64,000 bases of DNA from assembly GCA_023424395.1 (NCBI GenBank), contig JAFADY010000055.1, forward strand, positions 28,800 through 92,799. The letters run 5' to 3'. The notes under the pieces are model-generated. The model was given only the letters and a program-made list of their open reading frames with translations. It ran no database searches and was not told the DNA's origin. This document shows positions 7,120 to 14,251 of the stretch, piece by piece. Source of the stretch: Bacteroidota bacterium. GTDB lineage: Bacteria; Bacteroidota; Bacteroidia; Bacteroidales; Dysgonomonadaceae. The position numbers and the translations under genes are program-made. Every line of letters begins with the position of its first letter. Positions within the stretch are counted from its first letter, which is position 1.

Positions 7120-8820
7120 TCATACCAATGCATCTATCATTCCCATTATCTCAACGTTTGAGTATGCGATCAGATCGATGGCATCCGTAGGACATACCGG
7201 CGTGCACATGCCGCAACCTTTACAAAGCGTTCCGTTGATGACTGCAACGGGTTTTTCGCCGTCTTTTTTCATCGAAATGGCATCGAACGGACACAACGGC
7301 AAACAGTCTTCGCAACCGGTACATGCTTTCGCATCTATTTCGGCAATTTGCGGATCAGTTTCCAGCATACCTTTGCTTACATTGGTGTAGGACTTGGTAG
7401 CTGCCGACAACGCCGAATTTACGGTTTCGATAATGGTTTTTGGCCCTTGACACGCTCCGGCAATGGTTACACCGTCAATTACGGTTTCCACCGGACGAAG
7501 TTTCATGTGAATTTCGTTGAAAAACTTATCGCGTCCTTTCGGGAGTTTGAACATGGTTCCCACCGAATTGTCGCTGCGGGGAGTCATTCCGGTTACAAGC
7601 ACCACCAAATCCACTTCCACTTCCAGTTCTTTTCCGCCAGTAAGAATATCGTTAATTCTCACAACCGGTTTGTTATTGCGTGCAAAAACGGTGGGTAAAT
7701 GGTCTTCGTACGATTGCAGATAGATATCGCCTCCTTGCAGGGATTCAGCGTAAAGCAGTTCCTGTTTTCCGTAGGAACGCACACCGCGTGTGAAATGGAA
7801 ATTCTGAATGTCTTTGAACTTCTTGCGGGCTTCGTTGGCAGCGTGAATGGTTGCCGTGCAGCAATAACGAGAACAATAGGTGTTTCCTCCTTCAGGTTGG
7901 CGGCTTCCCACGCAATAAATGTAAGCCACGTTTCTCACTTTTTTTCCGTTATACGTGAGCATGCCTTTTTCGTGGTCGATCAATTGTTTAAAATCAGGTA
8001 GCGTAATTACATTGGGAACGGTTGAAAAACCGAATTCTCCTTCATCGGGTTTGTAAGGCTCGAATCCGGTTGCAACCAAAACCGAACCAACGGTGATATC
8101 AAATTCTTCGTCTCTTTGTTTGACCTTCAGTGTGATGTTTCCGATACTTCCGGTATTGGAAACGACTTCTGAATTGGTGAAGATGGTTACGTTATCGCGT
8201 TTTTTCAAATCTTCGTACAACCGTTTTATCAACGCATCGCCTGTTTCATCCGACATAAACAGGTCTCTCCATTTTGCGACCCATCCGCCTACGGCAGCTT
8301 CTTTCTCAATTAAGAACACATGTGTTTCCTTGTTGGATAGCGAAATGGCAGCTTTCAGGCCAGCAATTCCGGCGCCAATAACCGCTACTGCTTTTTCGGC
8401 TTTCACTTTTGTAGGCTCCAGCGCTTGTGTATGGCGTGCTTTGGCAATAGCCGATTTTACAAGGTGAATGGCTTTTTCGGTGGCTCCTTCCTTGTTGTCG
8501 GAATGTGCCCACGACGACTGTTCACGGATATTGGCGTGAACATACGTGTATTTGTTCAGGTTGGCACGTTCGGTTACATTGCGGAACGTAACTAAATGAA
8601 GTTTTGGCGAGCACGATGCCACAATTACGCCATCAAGGTTGTGGTTCTTGATGTCTTCCACCATGTCTTTCTGGTTAGCGTCTGAGCAGGCAAACATGGT
8701 TGTTTTTGCTAAAACAATATTTGCGTCACCTTCAACGGATTGGCGCACTTTTTCCACATCAACATAGTCGGAAATATTACCACCGCAATGACAAATATAT
8801 ACTCCTATTCTTTTTTCCAT
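7120..8820 (-). CDS. HdrA/QmoA-like flavoprotein with two 4Fe-4S clusters
   Basis: A 566-residue HdrA-family protein. It opens with the HdrA N-terminal domain ('IGVYICHCGGNI', C10 and C12), followed by a Rossmann FAD fold ('VIGAGIAGLKAA', glycines 149-154), the 'YCVGSRQ' and 'YCSRYCC' cysteines of the FAD domain, and two C-terminal ferredoxin motifs at about 500-514 ('CTGCEDCLPLCPFDA') and 533-547 ('CKGCGMCTPVCPTDA'). I use ATG 8820; a TTG four codons upstream is possible. HdrA proteins are FAD hubs that can confurcate or bifurcate electrons. Here it sits with a second HdrA-like gene and QmoC-like protein, so a Qmo-type complex is the best guess. Confidence 0.88.
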   Translation of the reverse strand: MEKRIGVYICHCGGNISDYVDVEKVRQSVEGDANIVLAKTTMFACSDANQKDMVEDIKNHNLDGVIVASCSPKLHLVTFRNVTERANLNKYTYVHANIREQSSWAHSDNKEGATEKAIHLVKSAIAKARHTQALEPTKVKAEKAVAVIGAGIAGLKAAISLSNKETHVFLIEKEAAVGGWVAKWRDLFMSDETGDALIKRLYEDLKKRDNVTIFTNSEVVSNTGSIGNITLKVKQRDEEFDITVGSVLVATGFEPYKPDEGEFGFSTVPNVITLPDFKQLIDHEKGMLTYNGKKVRNVAYIYCVGSRQPEGGNTYCSRYCCTATIHAANEARKKFKDIQNFHFTRGVRSYGKQELLYAESLQGGDIYLQSYEDHLPTVFARNNKPVVRINDILTGGKELEVEVDLVVLVTGMTPRSDNSVGTMFKLPKGRDKFFNEIHMKLRPVETVIDGVTIAGACQGPKTIIETVNSALSAATKSYTNVSKGMLETDPQIAEIDAKACTGCEDCLPLCPFDAISMKKDGEKPVAVINGTLCKGCGMCTPVCPTDAIDLIAYSNVEIMGMIDALV

Positions 8821-8832
8821 AATTACCCCCAA

Positions 8833-8844
8833 CCCCTAAAGGGG
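8833..8844. repeat. CCCCTAAAGGGG hairpin before HdrA-like start codon
   Basis: A 4-bp GC clamp around TAAA lies 13 bases before the ATG of the HdrA-like gene. The same motif, extended to 7 bp, lies 14 bases before tsaD (20638-20655). Such short palindromes are frequent in Bacteroidota intergenic DNA. Confidence 0.6.
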
Positions 8845-8912
8845 AGTTTTAGAGTGTTTGATATTATTTTTATTTATTAAGATAATTGCATTCAAGATCA
8901 GCAGCCACTCAT

Positions 8913-10244
8913 CTACCCTACTCTAACTTCCGTTTTGGGCGGTTTGGAAGCATTTTTCATCAGATAACTGATCGCTTCAGACGATGCGGAACCTGCCGAC
9001 AGAATAGCATCGGGAATATCCATTGGCGCGGAGGCAGTACCGGCCACGAAAACGCCGTCGATACTTGTTTTTCCGGGCGAGGCCATCAGATCTTCCTGTC
9101 CCACGAAATTGAATTTATCCAATTTCAATTTATCTAAAAACATTCCGCCGTTTTCCATATTGGGCAATGCTCCAACCGAAAGAACCACCATATCGTGTTC
9201 GGCATCTTTCAGCCTTCCGGCATTGATGTCTTCATAACGAAGGACGAGGTTGCCGTTTTCTTTTTCCGAAATTCTGCCGATTTTCCCTTTGATGAAATTC
9301 ACACCCATTCCTTTGGCTTGTTCGTAAAATTCTTCGAAACCTTTTCCGAAAGAGCGGATATTGAGGTAATAAATGGTTATGTCGGCCATGGGCAAAGCAC
9401 CCATCAGTAATTGAGCCTGCTTGATGGAGTACATGCAACATATCTGCGAGCAGATTGGATTTCCTACGGAAACATCGCGCGAACCGGTACAAAGCACATA
9501 GGCAATCTTATCAGGCATTTTGCCGTCGCTTGGGCGAAGGATAGCGTGGAAAGGCCGCGTTGGTGCAATTTGGCGTTCCATTTGCATGGAAGTCAGCACA
9601 TTTTTGTGGGTTCCAGAACCGTAACGCGGTATTTTTAACGGGTCAAACAGGTTGAAGCCGGTTGCGAGCACCACTGTTTTTACGTGCAAATCATATTCTT
9701 CGTCCTGCATCGTAAAATCGATACAGTTGGTAGGACAAACTTTTTCGCAGGCGCCGCACAACGTGCAGTTTTCAATATCGATCACGGCGGCTTTCGGGCT
9801 ACATATATTAAAAGGAATGTAGGCCGCTTTGCGTCCCACCAAATCCATCTGATACTGGTCTCTGACGCTTACCGGGCAGGCTTGTTCGCATTTCTGGCAA
9901 GCCGTACAGTCTTCAACGTGTACGTAACGCGGTTTTTTGTGAACTACAGCCGTAAAATCGTTTTCGCCCTGCTTTTTTATGTTGCTGACACGGCTTCCCG
10001 TAAATATGGTAATGTTGGGATGACGGGATATTTCGGAAACTTTGGGCGTGGTAATACAAGCAGAGCAGTCGAGCGTGGGAAATACCTTGCTCAGTAGAAT
10101 CATTTTCCCGCCGACAGTATCGTCTTTTTCCACCAAAAGCACTTTGTATCCTGTATTTGCAAGGTTTAATGCAGCTTCTCCGCCTGCAATCCCCGCGCCG
10201 ATGACTAATGCGTCATACGTTATATTTTTTCTTTCTTGGTTCAC
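8913..10244 (-). CDS. Second HdrA/QmoA-like flavoprotein, short form with inserted ferredoxin domain
   Basis: A 443-residue FAD protein lacking the N-terminal domain of its neighbour. The FAD fold comes first ('VIGAGIAGGEAA', glycines 16-21), with 'TLDCSACITTPK' (C60, C63) as in QmoA/HdrA. Two 4Fe-4S motifs lie inside the chain, at C113-C123 ('CTACQKCEQACP') and C160-C170 ('CTLCGACEKVCP'). A later 'CTGSRDVSVGNPICSQICC' matches the FAD-domain cysteines. It starts with GTG, and GTGA overlaps the stop of the MvhD-like gene by 4 bases. Paired long and short HdrA-like subunits recall QmoA and QmoB, but QmoB carries an MvhD-like tail that is a separate gene here. Confidence 0.86.
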   Translation of the reverse strand: MNQERKNITYDALVIGAGIAGGEAALNLANTGYKVLLVEKDDTVGGKMILLSKVFPTLDCSACITTPKVSEISRHPNITIFTGSRVSNIKKQGENDFTAVVHKKPRYVHVEDCTACQKCEQACPVSVRDQYQMDLVGRKAAYIPFNICSPKAAVIDIENCTLCGACEKVCPTNCIDFTMQDEEYDLHVKTVVLATGFNLFDPLKIPRYGSGTHKNVLTSMQMERQIAPTRPFHAILRPSDGKMPDKIAYVLCTGSRDVSVGNPICSQICCMYSIKQAQLLMGALPMADITIYYLNIRSFGKGFEEFYEQAKGMGVNFIKGKIGRISEKENGNLVLRYEDINAGRLKDAEHDMVVLSVGALPNMENGGMFLDKLKLDKFNFVGQEDLMASPGKTSIDGVFVAGTASAPMDIPDAILSAGSASSEAISYLMKNASKPPKTEVRVG

Positions 10245-10654
10245 GATTCAGGATGTAATGTTTTGAGTAAATAATCGTTGAAACTTCTGACTTGTTTAAC
10301 AAAAGACTCGCTGCAAACCGAACATATCGCAGCCATGCGCAGGCGTGCGGGATCGATTTCTTTTGATTTCATCAGTTCATGTGTTTTTGACACTACGTGT
10401 CCGGTTTTTTCGGTGCAACTTTCGCCATACACGCAGTCGGTGCCGTCGGCAGCAATGAATACGCCGTCGAATCCTTTTTCGTAAGCGTGCAAAATCCATT
10501 TGGGTTTTATGCCGCTGGAGCAAGGCACGGAAATGGTGTAAACCGTTGGCGGATAGTGCAGTTTCAGCAATCCGGCCATGTCGATAGCCGGATCAGAGAT
10601 TTTTTCGGTTGAAAAAACCAATATTTTTGCTGTTTTTTTATTAGCAATTGCCAT
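10241..10654 (-). CDS. MvhD-like (hydrogenase Fe-S subunit/QmoB tail-like) protein with altered cysteines
   Basis: A 137-residue protein that aligns with MvhD family landmarks: 'YPPTVYTISVPCSSGIKP' matches the 'YPPSIR..R..CSGR' region and 'KGFDGVFIAADGTDC' matches the 'GADGVFVGGCH.GDC' region. In MvhD the first strand carries CCNWC cysteines; here that stretch ('VFSTEKISDPAID') has none. Remaining cysteines are C45, C74, C80, and a C-terminal C111-x2-C114. MvhD passes electrons between a hydrogenase or formate dehydrogenase and HdrA, and related domains end QmoB. With no hydrogenase here it more likely serves the HdrA-like proteins alone. Tight GTGA overlap with the downstream gene supports co-translation. 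Confidence 0.8.
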   Translation of the reverse strand: MAIANKKTAKILVFSTEKISDPAIDMAGLLKLHYPPTVYTISVPCSSGIKPKWILHAYEKGFDGVFIAADGTDCVYGESCTEKTGHVVSKTHELMKSKEIDPARLRMAAICSVCSESFVKQVRSFNDYLLKTLHPES

Positions 10655-10675
10655 GTTGTAATGGATTGATTTATC

Positions 10676-10965
10676 GTAGAGACGGTGCTCGTCGAGCCAT
10701 AGCTGAGGGATGTTAAGTTCTCCGTTTGATTACTTTAAGTAACGTGATATAAATAAGTTGAATATTCTAACCCCACCCGCTTCGCTCGTCCCCTTTGGCA
10801 AAAGGGGACAGTTGCGCCGGTCGTATTATTCACTTACAGAGAAATCTCTTGGCCTGAAACTCTTCCCTTGTGATGCAGGGGAAAGGGTTAAATGTATAAG
10901 TTTATTCCAACTTATTTTTATTTATTCCTTAATAACCTTACGCCGCGGCGGAGCATCGTCTCTAC
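10676..10965. repeat. MITE-like or REP-pair element with terminal inverted repeats
   Basis: The 323-base gap between the MvhD-like and tusA genes holds no gene. Its ends carry inverted repeats of 15 bases, GTAGAGACGGTGCTC (10676-10690) and GAGCATCGTCTCTAC (10951-10965), matching at 14 of 15. Inside are smaller hairpins (CCCCTTT 10790-10796 with AAAGGGG 10801-10807). The structure suits a non-autonomous mobile element or paired REP sequences; no target-site duplication was confirmed. Confidence 0.55.
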
Positions 10966-10977
10966 TATTGAAATATA

Positions 10978-11229
10978 TTATTTCTTTCTCATATATACTT
11001 TAAAGTAACCATTTTCTTCTACGCTACCCAGGTATTCGTGTCCTTGTTTGTTGCACCATTTTGGGATGTCAACTTTCGTACCTTCGTCTGCGGAAAGAAT
11101 TTCCATTACATCGTTTACACCAATGGTACCGATGGCTTTTTTTGCTTCCAAAAGCGGTCCCGGGCATGCTGTTCCGCGTGCATCTACTGATTTAGCTACT
11201 GTTAAAGCTTTTAATTCTTCTGTTGTCAT
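10978..11229 (-). CDS. tusA: TusA-family sulfur carrier protein
   Basis: An 83-residue protein of the TusA/YedF/SirA family with the signature 'DARGTACPGPLLEAKKAI'; C22 in the CPGP motif is the persulfide-bearing cysteine. A second cysteine, C59, is specific to some subgroups. TusA proteins carry sulfane sulfur between sulfurtransferases. Its place between a DsrE-like gene and the HdrA/Qmo-like genes matches the DsrE-TusA-Hdr gene sets of sulfur-metabolising bacteria, so a dedicated sulfur-relay role is more likely than general tRNA thiolation. The MITE-like gap separates it from the HdrA module, so a shared transcript is possible but not shown. Confidence 0.9.
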   Translation of the reverse strand: MTTEELKALTVAKSVDARGTACPGPLLEAKKAIGTIGVNDVMEILSADEGTKVDIPKWCNKQGHEYLGSVEENGYFKVYMRKK

Positions 11230-11343
11230 AATTGTAAATTTTTGACCCTCTTTTTATTCTCTCTAAAAGGAGAAAATATTGAAGGAAGTTAATAATATTT
11301 TTAATTTTGATTCATTTTAAGTCCCCTTCAGGGGATTTAGGGG

Positions 11344-11910
11344 TTATATCATCCATTGCATCGCGCTTTCGCCCGAATCTACGATAAACGTGGTTGCTCC
11401 GGCATAGCGAAGATGTGGATAATCGATGATTTCTTCTTTTTTGAAACCCATCAAATTCATGGTCATTTCGCAAACAGTAATTTCAATGCCGAGTTCGCCC
11501 GCTTGCTTAAACATTTCGTCCATCGACATCACATTTTGTTGTTTCATCAGCCCTTTCATCATGGCGGGGCCCATGCCCATCATGTTGAATTTCGATAATT
11601 TCAGTTTATTGCGCCCTTTCGGCAACATTATTCCGAACATTTTCGAGATAAAATTCTTCCCTTTCGGATTTTTTTTCGGATCGCGCAAAGCGCCTAACGC
11701 CCAAAAAGAGAAAAATAATTTCACTTGTGTGTCCATTGCCGCTGCGGCTAACGAAACAATCATGGTAGCCATGATCTTGTCCATATCGCCCGATATTACA
11801 GCGATAGATAATTGATCTTGTCGGGCATTTTCTATGCGATTGGTTTTTGCCTTTAGGGTTTCGAGTTCCGCCAAAAGCTTTTCCATGGTTATTTCTTTAG
11901 AATTTTCCAT
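11344..11910 (-). CDS. DsrE/DsrF/DsrH-like family protein (DsrE2-type)
   Basis: A 188-residue protein with a DsrE-like fold, related to the DsrE2/peroxiredoxin-like group. The N-terminal 30 residues are likely helical, then 'LSIAVISGDMDKIMATMIV' opens the fold. C147 in 'ITVCEMTMNLMG' is the only cysteine and corresponds to the conserved sulfur-binding position of the family. A methionine-rich segment (110-135, 'MMGMGPAMMKGLMK') is notable. DsrE-like proteins pass persulfide to TusA, which is encoded 114 bases downstream. The gene is divergent from the Crp/Fnr regulator and heads the minus-strand sulfur/redox set. Confidence 0.88.
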   Translation of the reverse strand: MENSKEITMEKLLAELETLKAKTNRIENARQDQLSIAVISGDMDKIMATMIVSLAAAAMDTQVKLFFSFWALGALRDPKKNPKGKNFISKMFGIMLPKGRNKLKLSKFNMMGMGPAMMKGLMKQQNVMSMDEMFKQAGELGIEITVCEMTMNLMGFKKEEIIDYPHLRYAGATTFIVDSGESAMQWMI

Positions 11911-12003
11911 TATGTTGTGAATTTTAGTGAATTAATTACAATGCGAATTACGGAATTATTTCTTTATTAAATTTGACTTGCCACGTGAACAATCATACTT
12001 TCT

Positions 12004-12037
12004 TTTGTGACATGTGTCACTATTTCAACTATATTTG
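12004..12037 (+). promoter_or_regulatory. Crp/Fnr gene promoter with CRP-like operator
   Basis: TTTG at 12004-12007 and TATATTTG at 12030-12037 form a Bacteroidota promoter with a 22-base spacer. Inside it lies GTGACA-TG-TGTCAC (12007-12020), a perfect 6-bp palindrome. Read as TGTGA-N6-TCACT it differs from the classical CRP site by one base. The site sits between the promoter elements and close to the divergent dsrE-like gene, so it fits autoregulation and control of the sulfur genes. Confidence 0.65.
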
Positions 12038-12041
12038 TAGC

Positions 12042-12719
12042 ATGAAAAACGAATGTATCGATTGTGCTTGCGTGATGAAGTCGTCTCGCACGCTCAAAAG
12101 CTGCGAAGTGGAGCAGCTCGAAAATAATCATGCCGTGGTGAAATTCCGAAAAGGTGATTCCATCGTTAAACAAGGCATGTTTTCCACTAATATTGTTTTC
12201 CTGCGGAAAGGATTGGTGAAGATTCATATTACCGGCCCTTATCACGAGCAAATTGTGCGACTTACCAAAGCGCCGACTTATCTTGCCCTCCCCACTACCA
12301 TCGGTAACAAGGTTAACCAATATTCCGTAACGGCGATAGCCGATTCGGAAGCGTGTTTTATAGACCTGAACGTTTTCAACAAAGTATTGCAGGATAACAA
12401 TGAGTTCTCGTCGTATATTATTTTGGAACTTTGTAAAAGCGAGCTGGATGCTTTTCGCCGATGCGCAAACCGCACACAGAAACAAACGCGCGGTAACTTG
12501 GCCGATATTCTGCTCGATTTTTCAGAAAACATTTTTAAATCCGACGAATTTATGCTTCCCATCTCACAATCGGATATCGGCAACTGGGTGGATGCCAGCC
12601 GCGAAAGCATCAACCGAATTCTGTCGGAATTCGTTACCGATGGCATTATTCGGATGAACGGAAAAAAGGTTAATATTCTCAACAAAAAGTCGCTGCAAAT
12701 GATTAGCAATAACGGGTAA
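12042..12719 (+). CDS. Crp/Fnr-family transcription regulator with N-terminal cysteines
   Basis: A 225-residue regulator with an N-terminal cyclic-nucleotide-binding-like barrel and a C-terminal winged helix ('LPISQSDIGNWVDASRESIN' begins the recognition region, then 'LSEFVTDGIIRM'). I choose ATG 12042, after a good -7 element, over an upstream in-frame ATG at 11973 that would lie inside the promoter. The N-terminus holds C5, C8, C10 and C21, like the cysteine cluster of Fnr although spaced differently, so an oxygen- or sulfur-sensing Fe-S cluster or thiol switch is possible. It is divergent from the dsrE-tusA-Hdr genes and probably controls them. Confidence 0.88.
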   Translation: MKNECIDCACVMKSSRTLKSCEVEQLENNHAVVKFRKGDSIVKQGMFSTNIVFLRKGLVKIHITGPYHEQIVRLTKAPTYLALPTTIGNKVNQYSVTAIADSEACFIDLNVFNKVLQDNNEFSSYIILELCKSELDAFRRCANRTQKQTRGNLADILLDFSENIFKSDEFMLPISQSDIGNWVDASRESINRILSEFVTDGIIRMNGKKVNILNKKSLQMISNNG

Positions 12720-12723
12720 AAAG

Positions 12724-14217
12724 TTATTCCTGTATATAAATTTGATCCCTCGGTAACAGGTTTTTAAGGTTTGCGATATTGTAAATCGTAACGGCTTGCG
12801 TTACAGAAGTGTATTCCATATATTCGGGAATACTCATGTCGTATCGGTCTCGTGTGGTGTGCCAAATTTCCCGATAACTGAAATTATAACCCAACGGATC
12901 GGTGTTTCGAAATGAAATGACGGGCACTCCGTTCATGGCGAAATAGGCATGATCACTGCCTCCGGCATCAGTTGGGATACTTCGGGGCGGCAATGTGCTT
13001 TTCTCCACTTTAAAAGGAATTTGCGGATGGTAATTTTCCAGTCCTTTGGTACATTTCAGCATATCTTCGTACATATTTTCAGGAACAACCAGTCCTGATG
13101 CAGCAGTTGGCCCTCCATCTCTGTTGAAGTAATTGGAAATTTTAGGTAATTTATCCTTGTTGTTCTCAACCCAAAATTTAGAACCCAATAATCCGAATTC
13201 TTCTCCTGCCCAAAAACAAAACAAAATAGTCCTATCGGGACGATTACCTCCGGCAGCCATAATCATTCGTGCCATTTCGAGATTCGGGGCGACTCCGGTT
13301 CCGCAATCCACTGCTCCTGTCGCGGCATCGTAAGCATCTAAATGGCAACCGCTCATCACATACTCGTCAGGATATTTCACCCCTTTAATTTTTCCGATAA
13401 CATTGTGGTACTTTACCGGCCCTGGTTTAAAATAGTTACGAATATCGAATTCCAACATTACATATTCGCGCCGTTCCACCTTTTTTCTGATGGCATTATA
13501 TTGATCTTCATTGAGTTTTATATCGGGAATGGCAGGCAAGTTTTCAAAAGATAAATTATGCAAATTAATTCGGTCATACAAAGCAACCAAAGGTATAGGC
13601 GCAGCCTGTATTGTCCCCAAAATGCCCGCATCTTTCATTTCCTTGTAAAATAACGCAGGCTCGTTGATTCGGTTAGTGGTTGTGGCGGTATCATTTTTTT
13701 TAATGATGGATGCTTTTACCAAATTCGAATATTCAGAATTATCAATGGCAAACCCGTTACTCTTGCCCTCGATCAATATCCAGGCACCTTTGAGGCGGCC
13801 TTTCATTCGTTCGAATTCCTGTGTCGTTTTCGGCTCAATAAGAACGTGTCCTCTTTGCAATCCTTTCGTACCGGAAGTGTAGCTTGGCGTAACAAATTCC
13901 AATATCATATACTCATCAGAATACGCACGGCCAAACCACGGGCCTCTATTAAATCCTACGGGCAGTTCCCCTACTTCCTGTATTTCTACTTCCAAGCCCC
14001 AGCTTTTTAATTTCTCAGCTACCCAATATGTGGCATTTTCATAAGCATCGGAGCCTATTAACCTGCCTCCGATCCTGTTGCTGAGAACATCCAAATGCTC
14101 CATGGTTCGGTTATCGGTTCTACCCATCTCCATTATTTTTTCGCTAACTTTATTTTGAGCAGCAATGTTAATTGAGAACAGAATTAACAGAAGAAAAGAA
14201 ATTCTTATTTTATTCAT
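12724..14217 (-). CDS. M28-family zinc aminopeptidase, exported
   Basis: A 497-residue M28 peptidase (carboxypeptidase Q/PGCP-like). A signal peptide follows ATG 14217 ('MNKIRISFLLLILFSINIAAQ'-like, cut after AAQ); an upstream ATG at 14265 would hide the signal and overlap the neighbour. Zinc ligands are visible in 'GCHLDAYD', 'GAVDCGTG', 'WAGEEFGLLGS' (paired glutamates) and 'GGSDHAYFAMNG'. A PA-like insert is likely around residues 120-210. It would cut N-terminal residues from peptides in the periplasm. Its start overlaps nothing if the shorter form is used, and it probably shares a transcript with the DUF5009 gene upstream. Confidence 0.9.
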   Translation of the reverse strand: MNKIRISFLLLILFSINIAAQNKVSEKIMEMGRTDNRTMEHLDVLSNRIGGRLIGSDAYENATYWVAEKLKSWGLEVEIQEVGELPVGFNRGPWFGRAYSDEYMILEFVTPSYTSGTKGLQRGHVLIEPKTTQEFERMKGRLKGAWILIEGKSNGFAIDNSEYSNLVKASIIKKNDTATTTNRINEPALFYKEMKDAGILGTIQAAPIPLVALYDRINLHNLSFENLPAIPDIKLNEDQYNAIRKKVERREYVMLEFDIRNYFKPGPVKYHNVIGKIKGVKYPDEYVMSGCHLDAYDAATGAVDCGTGVAPNLEMARMIMAAGGNRPDRTILFCFWAGEEFGLLGSKFWVENNKDKLPKISNYFNRDGGPTAASGLVVPENMYEDMLKCTKGLENYHPQIPFKVEKSTLPPRSIPTDAGGSDHAYFAMNGVPVISFRNTDPLGYNFSYREIWHTTRDRYDMSIPEYMEYTSVTQAVTIYNIANLKNLLPRDQIYIQE

Positions 14218-14251
14218 GTGATATTTTTTTATGAAGAACGGAGTTTTTGAT

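Noticed and set aside
8093..8467. Plus-strand ORF of 124 codons
   Set aside because: It is antisense to the HdrA-like gene and shows no motif of its own.
10758..11003. ORF of 81 codons on the plus strand inside the 10.7 kb element
   Set aside because: It runs through hairpins and the terminal repeat, has no family features and no good start signal.
12278..12709. Minus-strand ORF of 143 codons
   Set aside because: It is antisense to the Crp/Fnr gene with clear family motifs on the plus strand.
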